Under the pieces are notes generated by a model. It saw only the letters and a program-made list of their open reading frames with translations, was not told the origin of the DNA and searched no databases. Shown piece after piece: positions 20,878-30,153 of a stretch of DNA of 64,000 nt. The DNA is from Spiroplasma endosymbiont of Cantharis nigra (lineage in GTDB: Bacteria > Bacillota_I > Bacilli_A > Mycoplasmatales > Mycoplasmataceae), in assembly GCF_964019925.1 (NCBI RefSeq), contig NZ_OZ026470.1, positions 806,001 to 870,000 of the forward strand. The letters run 5' to 3'. The translations under genes were made by a program, and so were the position numbers. Positions within the stretch are counted from its first letter, which is position 1, and each line of letters opens with the position of its first letter.

Positions 20878-20928
20878 CATTTTGTATACTTGACAAAGTA
20901 TATTCACTTTAAATTTAAGCACTTATTT
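20878..20928. repeat. Right terminal inverted repeat of the IS
   Basis: Mirror of the left end; GTATACTTG and TATTCACTTTAAATTTAAG are the clearest matching blocks. Confidence 0.85.
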
Positions 20929-20953
20929 AATTACTTAGTTACAGTTATAAAAT

Positions 20954-20990
20954 AAAAAGACAAAACCTATTAAATAAGTCTTGTCTTTTA
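20954..20990 (-). terminator. Terminator after the ROK kinase gene
   Basis: AAAAAGACAA (20954-20963) pairs with TTGTCTTTTA (20981-20990). A T-run follows on the minus strand, just before the IS end. Confidence 0.75.
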
Positions 20991-21004
20991 CTAATAAAAT
21001 AAAT

Positions 21005-21964
21005 TTATTTTATTGTTATTAAATTATCTATACCATATTTGTAAACTCCTCAAGCTCCAACCATATTTCCTAATTGCGCTGTTCTAATAGTTATTCTTGA
21101 GTAAAAATCTGGTAAAACGTATTTTTTTAATTTTTGTTTAATAATTTTAATTAATGGCTCGCCTAAATTGGAAGGACCTCCACCAATAACAATCATTGAT
21201 AAATCAAAAAAATGAATTAATACTGATATACATTTAGCTAATGGTTCTAAACTATCTTCAAATACCTTTATAACTTCCGGGTCTTTAATTTTAACTAAAT
21301 CTGCTACATCAATAATATGAATATCTCCATTTAACTGATTAAATATTTTACCTAATGGACCCTTAGATTTTGAACCAACCTGTTTTAATTTTTTTTCAAT
21401 ACCTGTCGCTGAAGATACTGGTTCTATACAACCAATTAAACCACAACTACATTGACACTCTGATTGAAAACCACCACCATGTCCTGGTTCACTTGGCAGT
21501 CCAGTGTTATCTCCAAAAACTAACTTTCTATCAAAAATGGCTCCGCCACCAACGCCAGTTCCCAATGTAAACAATGCCATTGAGTCTGGTTTTCCTTTTA
21601 AAGAAATTGCTCATTCCCCATAAGCTGCAGATTTTGCGTCATTTAAGACAAATACATTTTTATTATTAAATAACTTTATTAAATTCTTTTTAGCTGGATA
21701 GTTTTTTCAGCCTAAATTTGTTGAATAAATCACTGTTCCAGTTTTATTATCAACAATTCCACAAACTGCTATTCCAATGAAATCAAGTTCACTCATATTA
21801 ATTTCATTTTCTTTTGCTATTTTAAAAGCTTCTTTTGCAATATTTTCAAGTATTTTATCTTTATTTATAGTATTAAAAATAAAAGTATGACTAATTTTCA
21901 TATTATCAAAAAAAGCACATTTAGCAGTTGTGGCTCCTAAATCTATTGTAAATGCTTTTGGCAT
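21005..21964 (-). CDS. ROK-family sugar kinase
   Basis: A 319-residue protein with the N-terminal phosphate motif DLGATTAKCAFFD, then LNDAKSAAYGEW (catalytic Asp), LGTGVGGGAIF, and the ROK zinc motif CQCSCGLIGCIEP (CxCGxxGCxE). ROK kinases phosphorylate free hexoses such as glucose, GlcNAc or ManNAc. It follows the EIIA gene by 19 bases, so it probably handles the non-phosphorylated sugar left after a phospho-disaccharide is split. GGGAGG favours the ATG at 21964 over one 15 bases upstream. The exact sugar is unknown. Confidence 0.9.
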
Positions 21965-21983
21965 ATTATGCCCTCCCAAAATT

Positions 21984-22301
21984 TTATTTATTTATAATTT
22001 TATACATTTCAATCATTTCTTTTCCAAGATCAATAATTGCTTGAGTAGTTATCATTTGATCTTCAGCATGAATAAATATTAATTTTAAATCAAGCTTTTC
22101 TCCATTTGCTTCTCTTGAGACAATATCAAAATGAAGATTATGAGCTTTTGTCATTTCCAACTCAGCTTCTTGGATTAATTTATTTGCAATATTAAATTCC
22201 TTTACCTTTGCTGAACGAATTGCCTTTATTGCATTCGATTTTGAAGTTCCAATACAAGAAATCATTTCCATTGATATATTTTCTCAATTAATTTCACTCA
22301 T
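21984..22301 (-). CDS. PTS lactose/cellobiose-family EIIA component
   Basis: A 105-residue all-helical phosphocarrier. The phosphohistidine is His78 in FIHAEDQM, which aligns with HAQDHLM of the family; the second His of that motif is Gln here. It takes phosphate from HPr for the EIIB/EIIC encoded 6 kb downstream on the same strand. It lies between the ABC exporter gene (10 bases away) and the ROK kinase gene. AGGAGAG precedes the start. Confidence 0.9.
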
Positions 22302-22311
22302 TTTTGCTCTC

Positions 22312-24120
22312 CTATTTCATAAGACCTAATGTATATAATTTTTTAAAACGACCTTCTTTTTCTTTAAGTTCGTTAAATGTTCCTCTTTGTGAAACACCAT
22401 TTTTATCAAGAACAATAATTTCATTAACATTTTTTATTGTACTTAATCTATGTGCAATAACAACTGTTGTTCTACCAACCATTAATTTATCTAATTCTAA
22501 TTGAATTTCTTTTTCTACAACATTATCCAATGCACTAGTTGCTTCATCAAGAATAAGTAATTGAGGGTCCTTTAAAAAGATCCTTGCAATTACTAAACGT
22601 TGTTTTTGCCCTCCGCTTAACATAAAACCTCGTTCTCCTAAAATTGTATCATAACCCATTGGGAGTTTTTTTATATAATTATGGATTTTTGCCTTTTTAG
22701 CTGCTTCAATTGCTTGTTGATCTGTTTTATCAAAAAAAGGATATTTAAGATTTTCCATAACAGTTCCATAAAGAATTTGTGGTTCTTGTTCTACATAACC
22801 CACTTTATTTAAATAATTACTTGGTTCTAATAACTTAATATTCTTACCATTAATTAAGATTTGACCTGTTGTTACATCATAAAATCTCAACAATAATTTA
22901 GCAATTGTTGATTTTCCAACTCCAGTTTCTCCTACAAATGCATAGTTTTTATTTTTTTCAAAAGTTAAATTTATTTCAGCTAATATTTTCTTTTTTGGAG
23001 ATTCAGGATAATTAAATGTAACTTTATCAAAAGTTATTTTTTCAATATCTCCTATTTCCTCAGGTTGATCTGCAAAGTTTAATAACGAATTTGTATCATA
23101 AATATAGTTTAATCTCATTATACAATTAGATAATTTTGTAAGTCCTCTCATTCACATTGGTAATGTTAATAATGAATAAAGAATGTTATTTGTAGCTGAC
23201 GTAAATGCTACAAGTAAGTGTGATAGTTCTGATGGATCCATGGAATTCTTATAAAGACCGATAGCTGAAATAATTGTAATAATCGGTAATGACCATGCAA
23301 AAGTATAAGAAAAAAAAGATAATAAAGATTGAAGTCAAATTACTTTACTTAATTTTTTATCATATTTATCATGTAACTTCATATTTCGTTTAGTTTCTCT
23401 ATCTTCTGCTGCATTTGCTTTTATAGCTCTAATATTAATTAATCGATCTGTAATATCTGCGTCAATTGATTGTTTAACATCAACTGACTCAATAATGGCT
23501 CTTCTATAATAAATAAATAAAACTCAAATTATTATTACTAAAACAATAAATATCATTAAAACAATTAAAGCAAGATTAACATCTAAAATAAACATAAATA
23601 TCATCATTGCTATAAAACTAACAGTTGTGAACAATAAATTTAATAAAAAATCATTAAATGAATCTCCTGCTCCTTGACTGTCATTAATTACTCTCGACAT
23701 TATTAGTCCTAATTGGTTTTTTGAATAGTAACTAATATCAACCTCAACAAGTTTTTTTAAGGCTTTAACTCGTAAATAAATTTCAACTTTTTTTGAAAAG
23801 TAAGCCGAGTAAATATTTGTCAAATAGTCAAAAATTATAATTAGTACTAATAGTGCTAATCCAACATATGCTCAACTAACTCAAGTCATTGAAAATCATA
23901 AAAAACTATCAGCTTGTTGTCCCTCATTAATAATATTTTTTGTCATTTCACTAACTACAATAGTCATTGAAGAGTAAAAAATTGCATCAATAATTGTAAA
24001 AATAATATAGCCTACAAAAGTAGTAGGATTTTGTTTAATACACTCTCCAATCATTTTAAAAGAGTCTATAAATTTCTTTTTAGAGAATGCTTTATCACTT
24101 ATAAATTTCTTTTTTTTCAT
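22312..24120 (-). CDS. ABC exporter, fused membrane and ATPase domains (MsbA/BmrA type)
   Basis: A 602-residue half-transporter. Six membrane helices span residues 25-320. The nucleotide-binding domain has Walker A GETGVGKS, Q-loop VEQEPQ, signature LSGGQKQR, Walker B LLILDEATSALD and the H-loop in VIAHRLST, so it should be a functional homodimer or heterodimer partner. Drug or lipid export is usual for the family. It is the first gene of the group ending with EIIA and ROK kinase. The frame includes several TGA Trp codons. Confidence 0.93.
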
Positions 24121-24135
24121 AAATACCTCAAAAAT

Positions 24136-24158
24136 AAAAAACCCTTTCTAGGTTTTTT
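24136..24158 (-). terminator. Terminator of the yfcC-like gene
   Basis: AAAAAACC (24136-24143) pairs with GGTTTTTT (24151-24158) around a 7-base loop; Ts follow on the minus strand. It lies 11 bases after the yfcC-like stop. Confidence 0.75.
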
Positions 24159-24169
24159 TGTGGTTCATC

Positions 24170-25687
24170 TTAAAAAATATGAGAACCTGTATAATTCAGT
24201 CCAGTTCCTATTAATAGTAATGCAATATTAATTCCTAATAATGATAAATGGAACTTTCACGTACCTTTCATTATTGTACCATAACTTGTTCTACCAATTT
24301 GTGCTGCACCAACAACAATTCCTGATGCTGGGGATACCATATTTGCCATTCCATTTGCAAATGCAAATGCTGTAATACTTCCAGAAACCATTGTTATTGA
24401 AGAAGAACCAATAGTAACTGAATTTGCTAGTGGTCCTCACACTGGAAAAATGGCAGTTGAAAATCCTGAAGTTGAAGGTAAAGCAAATGATAATGGAATA
24501 AACAATAGGAAAGTAATTATTATAAATGCAAAAGGATTCATTGCATTGCTATTTGACCCATTAATTGAACTTAACATTAAAGACTTAATTCCAGTTTCAC
24601 TCAATAAATAAGTAATAGCTCCAGCTATTGAAATAATAAATGCTACTCCTATCATATCTTTAGAACCTGTTAATAAGTCCTCTACAAAAGTTTCTTCACC
24701 TTCTCAGTTTAAAATAGAAACTATTAATGAACCTATAAGGAAAAAACCAGCTACAACGTACATATCTCCATGTCCAAATCCAGGAACTAATGACGTAAAG
24801 AATGGCATATATTCTTGTACTCAAATACCTGCACCCTCAAAAATATTTTTACCAATTAATGTATCTCAAGGAAATAAATAAGCAATCATTAAAAGGAACA
24901 TAAGCAAGAAGATTATACATACTGTTATTCTTTTCTTTGTCAATGGTACTTCATTAACTTGTTCTTTTAAAAAATATTTTTTATCCTCTTCTAATGTAGA
25001 AAAAGTATATGATAAATGTGGATTTTTTTTAACTTTTCTTGCATAAAACATAATATATGCTGATGTAAAACCTGTAACTAAGAACCAAGCAATAATTCTG
25101 AATGCTAGTCCATCAGTTGGATTAGAAATTCCTTCTTGACTTGAGTTAGCAGCTGCTGAGGCTGTAAAAATTAAGAAAGGATCAAATGTTGCTAGCATTG
25201 GACCAATTCCACCACCAAGAAGCACAGTGATTGTGGCTGTAAAAACATCAAAACCTGCGACAAGCATAAGTGGAATAACTATCATATGAAACCCTAGAGC
25301 CTCTTCAGCCATACCATATGCTGACCCACAAAAACTTAAAAATACTACAATAATAGGAATAGCTCATATTGTTTTATCTTTAAATTTTCATGCAATTTTT
25401 TGAGTTAAAGCATCTAATGATTTAGACTTCATAACAATATAAATAAAAGCACCAATTGCCATAACAAAAACAATGATTTCAACTTTATCATTAAACCCTT
25501 GAAAAATAGAAACAAATAAATCGATGATACCAATAGCTTTAATTTTTTCATCTTCAGCTTTTACACCTGCATAGTGTAAAATTCACGACACTACCATTAT
25601 GATTACTAATACAAAGAAAAGTATTGTAAAAGAAGTAGGAATTTTAAATTTCCTTTTTTTATTAATTTTTAGCTCATTATTATTCAT
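24170..25687 (-). CDS. YfcC/DcuC-family membrane carrier
   Basis: A 505-residue protein with about 12 membrane segments. The conserved features are FGSAYGMAEEALGFH-type (seen as SFCGSAYGMAEEALGFHM core GMAEEALGF), GGGIGPMLATFDPF, and the late FALPSTSGFSTAIFP and MVSPASGIVVGAA segments, all characteristic of the YfcC group. Members are annotated as basic amino acid antiporters or C4-dicarboxylate carriers; the real substrate is uncertain. It is preceded by a 143-base untranslated stretch and a tiny basic ORF. Several TGA Trp codons. Confidence 0.85.
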
Positions 25688-25830
25688 TTTAAGTTCTCTC
25701 ATTCTATAGTTAATATAATTTATTGCTATTTATTATGTGCTAGTGGTTATTATTTATTATTTTATTTGTCTATTAAAAAAATTTAAAGATAAGTATTAAT
25801 TGAAAATTAATTAAAAAACATAGTCTAAAA
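25688..25830. other. Untranslated region upstream of the yfcC-like gene
   Basis: A 143-base AT-rich stretch. It contains a weak AATTAATT-type inverted repeat (about 25797-25817) and a T-rich tract on the minus strand. No GC-containing terminator stem is visible. Confidence 0.4.
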
Positions 25831-25875
25831 CTACTTGCGTTTGCCCTTGCTGTTTTGTTTAATTATTGTTCTCAT
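25831..25875 (-). CDS. Possible 14-residue basic leader peptide
   Basis: On the minus strand AGGAG, six bases, then ATG opens a 14-codon frame reading MRTIIKQNSKGKRK and stopping at TAG. Six of 14 residues are Lys or Arg. A TATAAT lies 29 bases before the ATG. It is 143 bases upstream of the YfcC-like gene on the same strand, the position of a leader peptide. The frame is too short to prove by coding statistics, so the call rests on its ribosome site and promoter. Confidence 0.4.
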   Translation of the reverse strand: MRTIIKQNSKGKRK

Positions 25876-25903
25876 AAAATACTCCTGTGCATTTATCTAT
25901 TAA

Positions 25904-25909
25904 ATTATA
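25904..25909 (-). promoter_or_regulatory. Candidate -10 for the leader ORF and yfcC-like gene
   Basis: Minus-strand TATAAT, 29 bases before the small ORF. No good -35 is seen because a terminator stem occupies the upstream bases. Confidence 0.5.
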
Positions 25910-25913
25910 ATAT

Positions 25914-25939
25914 AAAAAAATGCCATTTCTGACATTTTT
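25914..25939 (-). terminator. Terminator of the formate/nitrite channel gene
   Basis: AAAAATGCC (25916-25924) pairs with GACATTTTT (25931-25939), with one G-U pair, and a run of seven Ts follows on the minus strand. Confidence 0.75.
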
Positions 25940-25967
25940 AAAATATATTTTTTGATTCTAAAATTAT

Positions 25968-27053
25968 TTATTTAATATCCTTTGAATCATTTTCGGCCTC
26001 TTGCTCTTTAATTTTTTTATCAATTCTTTTAATTTGTTTGTCAGCCTTATCTTTAAAACTATTAGTTTTTCCTTCTAAATATTCTAATTTAATTTTTTTG
26101 AATAAAATTGAAACATATTCTTTATTAATATAATATAAAATACCTGGTAATAATAAAGCTCCTGATATTCAGTTACCAATTAATGTTGGAATAGTACTTA
26201 ATGCAATAAATAATAGAACTTGAGAAAATTGAGGTGTTAATCCACTTTCTAAAGTTAATTGTGGATTAAATATTGTTTCAAATAGTAACATTCATAAAAA
26301 GAATGAATTTGCTGGTCCATGTTGAAACCCACCTATTGCAAAGAAAGCAATTGGAAATATTAATAATAGTACTATAGTTGCTGAGTTTTTTGTTGAGCTT
26401 GTTAATGGTAATGTTGAACATACCATCATATTACATAAAATCCCAGAACAGATTCCAATACCTATTGTTGCAAAGATACTAACTGCTTTAATAGAAGTAC
26501 CATTTGATAAATCATCTGCAACTAAATATAATTTATGAATAACCATATCAAAAGTTTTAAGTAAAAATGCTTCATTATTCTTAAGTAAGCCCCCTGCACC
26601 TGCAAAAAGAGCTACAAATATAAAAGTTCCTAAAAAATTTCCTAAAAGAACACCAAAGATTCCCTTTAAGTAAGACCTTTTACTTGCACATCCTTTAAAA
26701 ACAGGAATGCTACTAAAAACATGACTTGTAAATAAACCCCCACCAAGAAATGTAATTAAAATTATACATCCTGGGAAAAGAAAACCCAATAAGAGAGTTC
26801 CTACTTTTTCAAAACCAGTTCCTTGTAGAGAAACCATTGCGATAACACATGCCACATAACCAAAACCAATAATTACACCACTCATAATTCCTAAAAGAAT
26901 TTGCTTAACAAAAGTATAATGTAATTTATGAATTGCTGCCTTGAATCCTCCAAGTGTACCATCAATCATAAATGAATGTTGTGCATCTAATATACCATAG
27001 TCTTGTTCCTTTAGAAGCTTTATTTCTTCTTCAATATTTCTATTCTTATTCAT
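25968..27053 (-). CDS. Formate/nitrite transporter (FNT) family channel
   Basis: A 361-residue protein with six membrane segments in the FocA/NirC pattern: KQILLGIMSGVIIGFGYV, GCIILITFLGGGLFTSHV, LGNFLGTFIFVALFAG, ICSGILCNMMVCSTL and FFAIGGFQHGPANSF. FNT pentamers pass formate, nitrite, lactate or similar small anions; in a fermenting mollicute a formate or lactate exit is plausible. The last 50 residues are a charged K/E-rich helix unusual for the family. AGGAG supports the ATG at 27053. It follows thrS by 25 bases. Confidence 0.88.
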
Positions 27054-27078
27054 AAAAGTTTTTCTCCTAATTAATATA

Positions 27079-29016
27079 TTATTCTTTATCTCTAATTTTA
27101 TTTTCAACCATTTCAATGAATTCTTTTAGTGAAACTGTAGTTTGTTGTTCGCTACCATATCTTCTAAAAGTTACTGTATCATTTTCTGATTCTTTTTCTC
27201 CAAGAACTAATTGATATGGAATTTTTCTTACTTGTGAATCACGAATTTTATAACTTAATCTCTCATCTCTTAAATCAATTTTTGATCTAATTAATTTTTC
27301 TTTAAATTGATCTCTTACTTTTTCAGCATACTCTTTATTTGCTAAATTAACTGGTATAATTTCAACTTGCAATGGTGAACATCAAAGTGGTAATACACCT
27401 TTTGTTTGTTCTAAAAGAACTGAAATAAATCTTTCATAAGTTCCTACAAGTCCTCTATGAATCATAATTGGTTTTTCAAGTTCTCCATCACTGTTGATAT
27501 AACTTATATCAAATCTCTGTGGTAATAAAAAGTCTAATTGTATTGTTGAGACAGTTATTTCATGACCTAAAGCAGTTTTTGCTTGAATATCCAATTTTGG
27601 ACCATAAAATGCTGCTTCACCAACCATTTTTTTATAATCAATTTTTAATTCATTTAAAACATTTTCTAATTCGGCTTCAGCATGATTTCACATTTTTTCA
27701 TCATTAAAGTATTTTTCTTTATCTTTTGGATCTCTTAGAGATAAAGAAAGATAGTCAACTTTAATATCAAAAGTTAATAGTACTTCTGTAATTAAATTAA
27801 AACATCTTATAAATTCTTCTTTTACTTGTTCAGGTGTAACAAAGATATGTGAATCAGTTAATTCCATAGCTCTAACTCTTTCAAGTCCTGTTAAACTACC
27901 TGATGATTCATATCTATGTTGTAAAGCATGTTCTGCAAATCTTAATGGTAAATCTCTATAACTTCTTTGTTTATATTTATATACTGCAATATGATGCGGG
28001 CAACTCATTGGTTTTAAAACCATTTCTTCTTTTGGAAGCATCATCGAAGCAAACATATCATCACGATAATGATCTCAGTGTCCAGAAGTTTTATAAAGAT
28101 CACTAGTACCAATAACTGGAGTTTCGATTTGAATAAAATCGTATTCAAATTCTTTTTGCATTAAATACTTTTTAATCTCTTGTTTTAAAATGGTTCCATT
28201 TGGCAATCAAATTGGTAAACCTTGCCCAATTAAAGGATCTAAATGATAAATTTCTAAAATTTTAGCAATATGTTTATGATCATTTTCCTTAATTTCTTCA
28301 ATTTTTCTTTGTTTTTCTTCAAAGGCTTTCTCAGTAATTGCAGTTAAACCATGAATTTTATATACAAACTTATCTTCTCTTATTTGAAAAGCAGTAACCT
28401 CATTTAATTGAATTTTAAATAAGTCGCTTGTTTTATTAAGAGTTGCAAATCTTGAATAAAATAAAACATCTTTTATAGCAGAAATCGGAAATTTAATATA
28501 TCTTTTTTTGTTTAAATCAACCATACCCATTGTATATTTTTCTTTTACATTCATTTTATTCATCATATCAATATAATCTTTTTCAGTAAAAGTATTTCCT
28601 TTGAACTCAATATCAAGAGCTAATGAAATATATTTATTTGATAATTCTTCAACTTTTTTAACATTTTCTAAAGTTAATTTCTGATCACAATCAAAATAAC
28701 TAAAAAATTCTAATTTATTATATCCTTCTTCTTCAGGGTAAAGACTACCCTCAGGAAAAACTTCCTTAAGTGCTAATCCAACAATCACCTTAGCAGTATA
28801 ATTTATAACAGATTCATATAATTCATGTCTTTCTGTTATTAGTTGTAATTTACAATCTCTATCAATAAGCGCTGTATTTGGTACAACCTCTTTATCGTTA
28901 ATAACTGCACCTACACATTTTTTTCCAAGTGATATTGAAATTTCTTGAGCAACTTCAAGAACAGATTTTGGTTCATCATAATTTATAATATTGCCATCTA
29001 GTAGTGTTATTTTCAT
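27079..29016 (-). CDS. thrS: Threonyl-tRNA synthetase with a degenerate editing domain
   Basis: A 645-residue class II synthetase: TGS domain (residues 1-62), a region where the editing domain should be (about 65-240), the catalytic core (250-540) and the anticodon-binding domain (545-645). Core motifs are present: KPMSCPHH (zinc ligands), [16 protein letters not shown] (motif 2), TIQLDF and [12 protein letters not shown] (motif 3). The editing hallmarks HxxxH and the later Cys-x3-His are missing; [12 protein letters not shown] and [12 protein letters not shown] stand in their places. TGA is Trp four times. The gene heads the thrS-FNT pair. Confidence 0.95.
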
Positions 29017-29109
29017 CTTTTTCCACCTCTGTCTTTATAAAAAATACATAAACTAACATTCTTAATTATACATAATTTTATTAAGCACAAACAACAAAAT
29101 TGACTTTAT

Positions 29110-29115
29110 ATTATA
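29110..29115 (-). promoter_or_regulatory. Candidate -10 for thrS
   Basis: Minus-strand TATAAT about 95 bases before the thrS start. No T-box GGTGG core or specifier-stem is recognisable in the leader. Confidence 0.45.
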
Positions 29116-29160
29116 TTTTATTGAAACTTTTCAAGAAAAAAACCAAATATTAGAATAAAA

Positions 29161-29188
29161 AAATATACTCTTATAGAAGAGTATATTT
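29161..29188 (-). terminator. Terminator of the group ending with nrnA
   Basis: AAATATACTCTT (29161-29172) and AAGAGTATATTT (29177-29188) form a perfect 12-bp stem around ATAG, with seven or more Ts following on the minus strand. Confidence 0.88.
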
Positions 29189-29195
29189 TAAAGAA

Positions 29196-30143
29196 CTATA
29201 TTTTAAAGGCTTTAAGATTTTTATCAAAATAATTTATAACGTCTATACATTCATCAATATTTTCTAATTTGGCTCCTGATGCACTAATATGACCTCCACC
29301 GCCGAATTTAATTGCAATATCTCTGACGTTGCATTTATCTGATCTAAATTCAACTCTAATAAAATCTTTATCTTGTGTAAAAAATACTCAAGCAATTGCT
29401 TCTTTAATTTCACCTAGCATATTAACTCAAAGTGATACCTTATTAAAATTATCCATTTTAAAATCTTGCATTATTTCTTTACTTAATATAATAAAAGCTA
29501 TTTTTTGTTTTGACATTTTATAATTACTTAGAATATAACCTTTTAATTTAAGTTCTTGTTCAGTTAAACCATAAATATTTTTATAAACATTGCTTATATT
29601 AAAACCTTTTTTTAAAAGAATACTTGCCATTTCAAATGTTCTAGAAGTTACATTTCTATACATAAATCTATCTGTATCTGTTACAAGACCATGAAATAAA
29701 TAATAAGCTGTTCGTTCCGAAAAAACTAATTTTGTTTTATTATAAAGTTCTGTTAATAACTCACAAGTTGCTGGATAAGAATCATCAACAATTTCCATTG
29801 TTGCATATTGATCAACATTGACATGATGATCAATTTTAAAAATATTTGAAGCGGATTTTAGTCAATTTAAATCCTCAATATCAATTCTCTGTTTTGTTGC
29901 AGTGTCTGTAATAATTACTAATGAATCTTGAAAATCTTTTTGCTTTAATACTTCTGTTTTGCCAATACATTTATATTCATTTGGTAAAACCCCACCTAGT
30001 TTGATATCCTTATTTTTAAAGTTATCATTAATAAATTGATATAAAGACATTTGTGAACCTATAGCATCAAAATCTGGATAAATATGTCTTAGGAGTATTA
30101 TTTTTTTATTATCATTTATTAGTTTAATAAGTTTTTTAAACAT
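29196..30143 (-). CDS. nrnA: NrnA-type DHH nanoRNase / pAp phosphatase
   Basis: A 315-residue DHH-DHHA1 protein. Motifs: LRHIYPDFDAIGSQ (with Phe where DGDA is usual), IITDTATKQRI, KIDHHVN (the DHH motif), LVTDTDRF, and the C-terminal nucleotide motif FGGGGHISASGA. Such enzymes degrade 2-5-nt RNA left by RNases and/or remove phosphate from pAp. Three TGA Trp codons. It lies 10 bases after the ABC permease gene; a shared transcript is likely. The start has a modest GAGGAAATAAA ribosome site. Confidence 0.92.
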
Positions 30144-30153
30144 TTTATTTCCT

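Larger units (their letters stand above)
19532..20928 (+). mobile_element. IS3-family insertion sequence (IS150-like layout)
   Basis: Two overlapping frames (orfA, orfB) lie between imperfect inverted repeats of about 50 bases. Left and right ends, read inward, both show AAATAAGT, then CTTTAAATTTAAGTGAATATA or a near copy, then AAGTATACA and AATG. The element is about 1.4 kb. Both frames are intact and the DDE residues are present, so it may be active. No clear 3-4 bp target duplication can be fixed, because the flanks are simple A/T sequence. Confidence 0.92.

Noticed and set aside
29017-29195. T-box riboswitch before thrS
   Set aside because: The leader is short and has no GGTGG antiterminator core or specifier loop; the only strong hairpin is the terminator of the gene on the far side.
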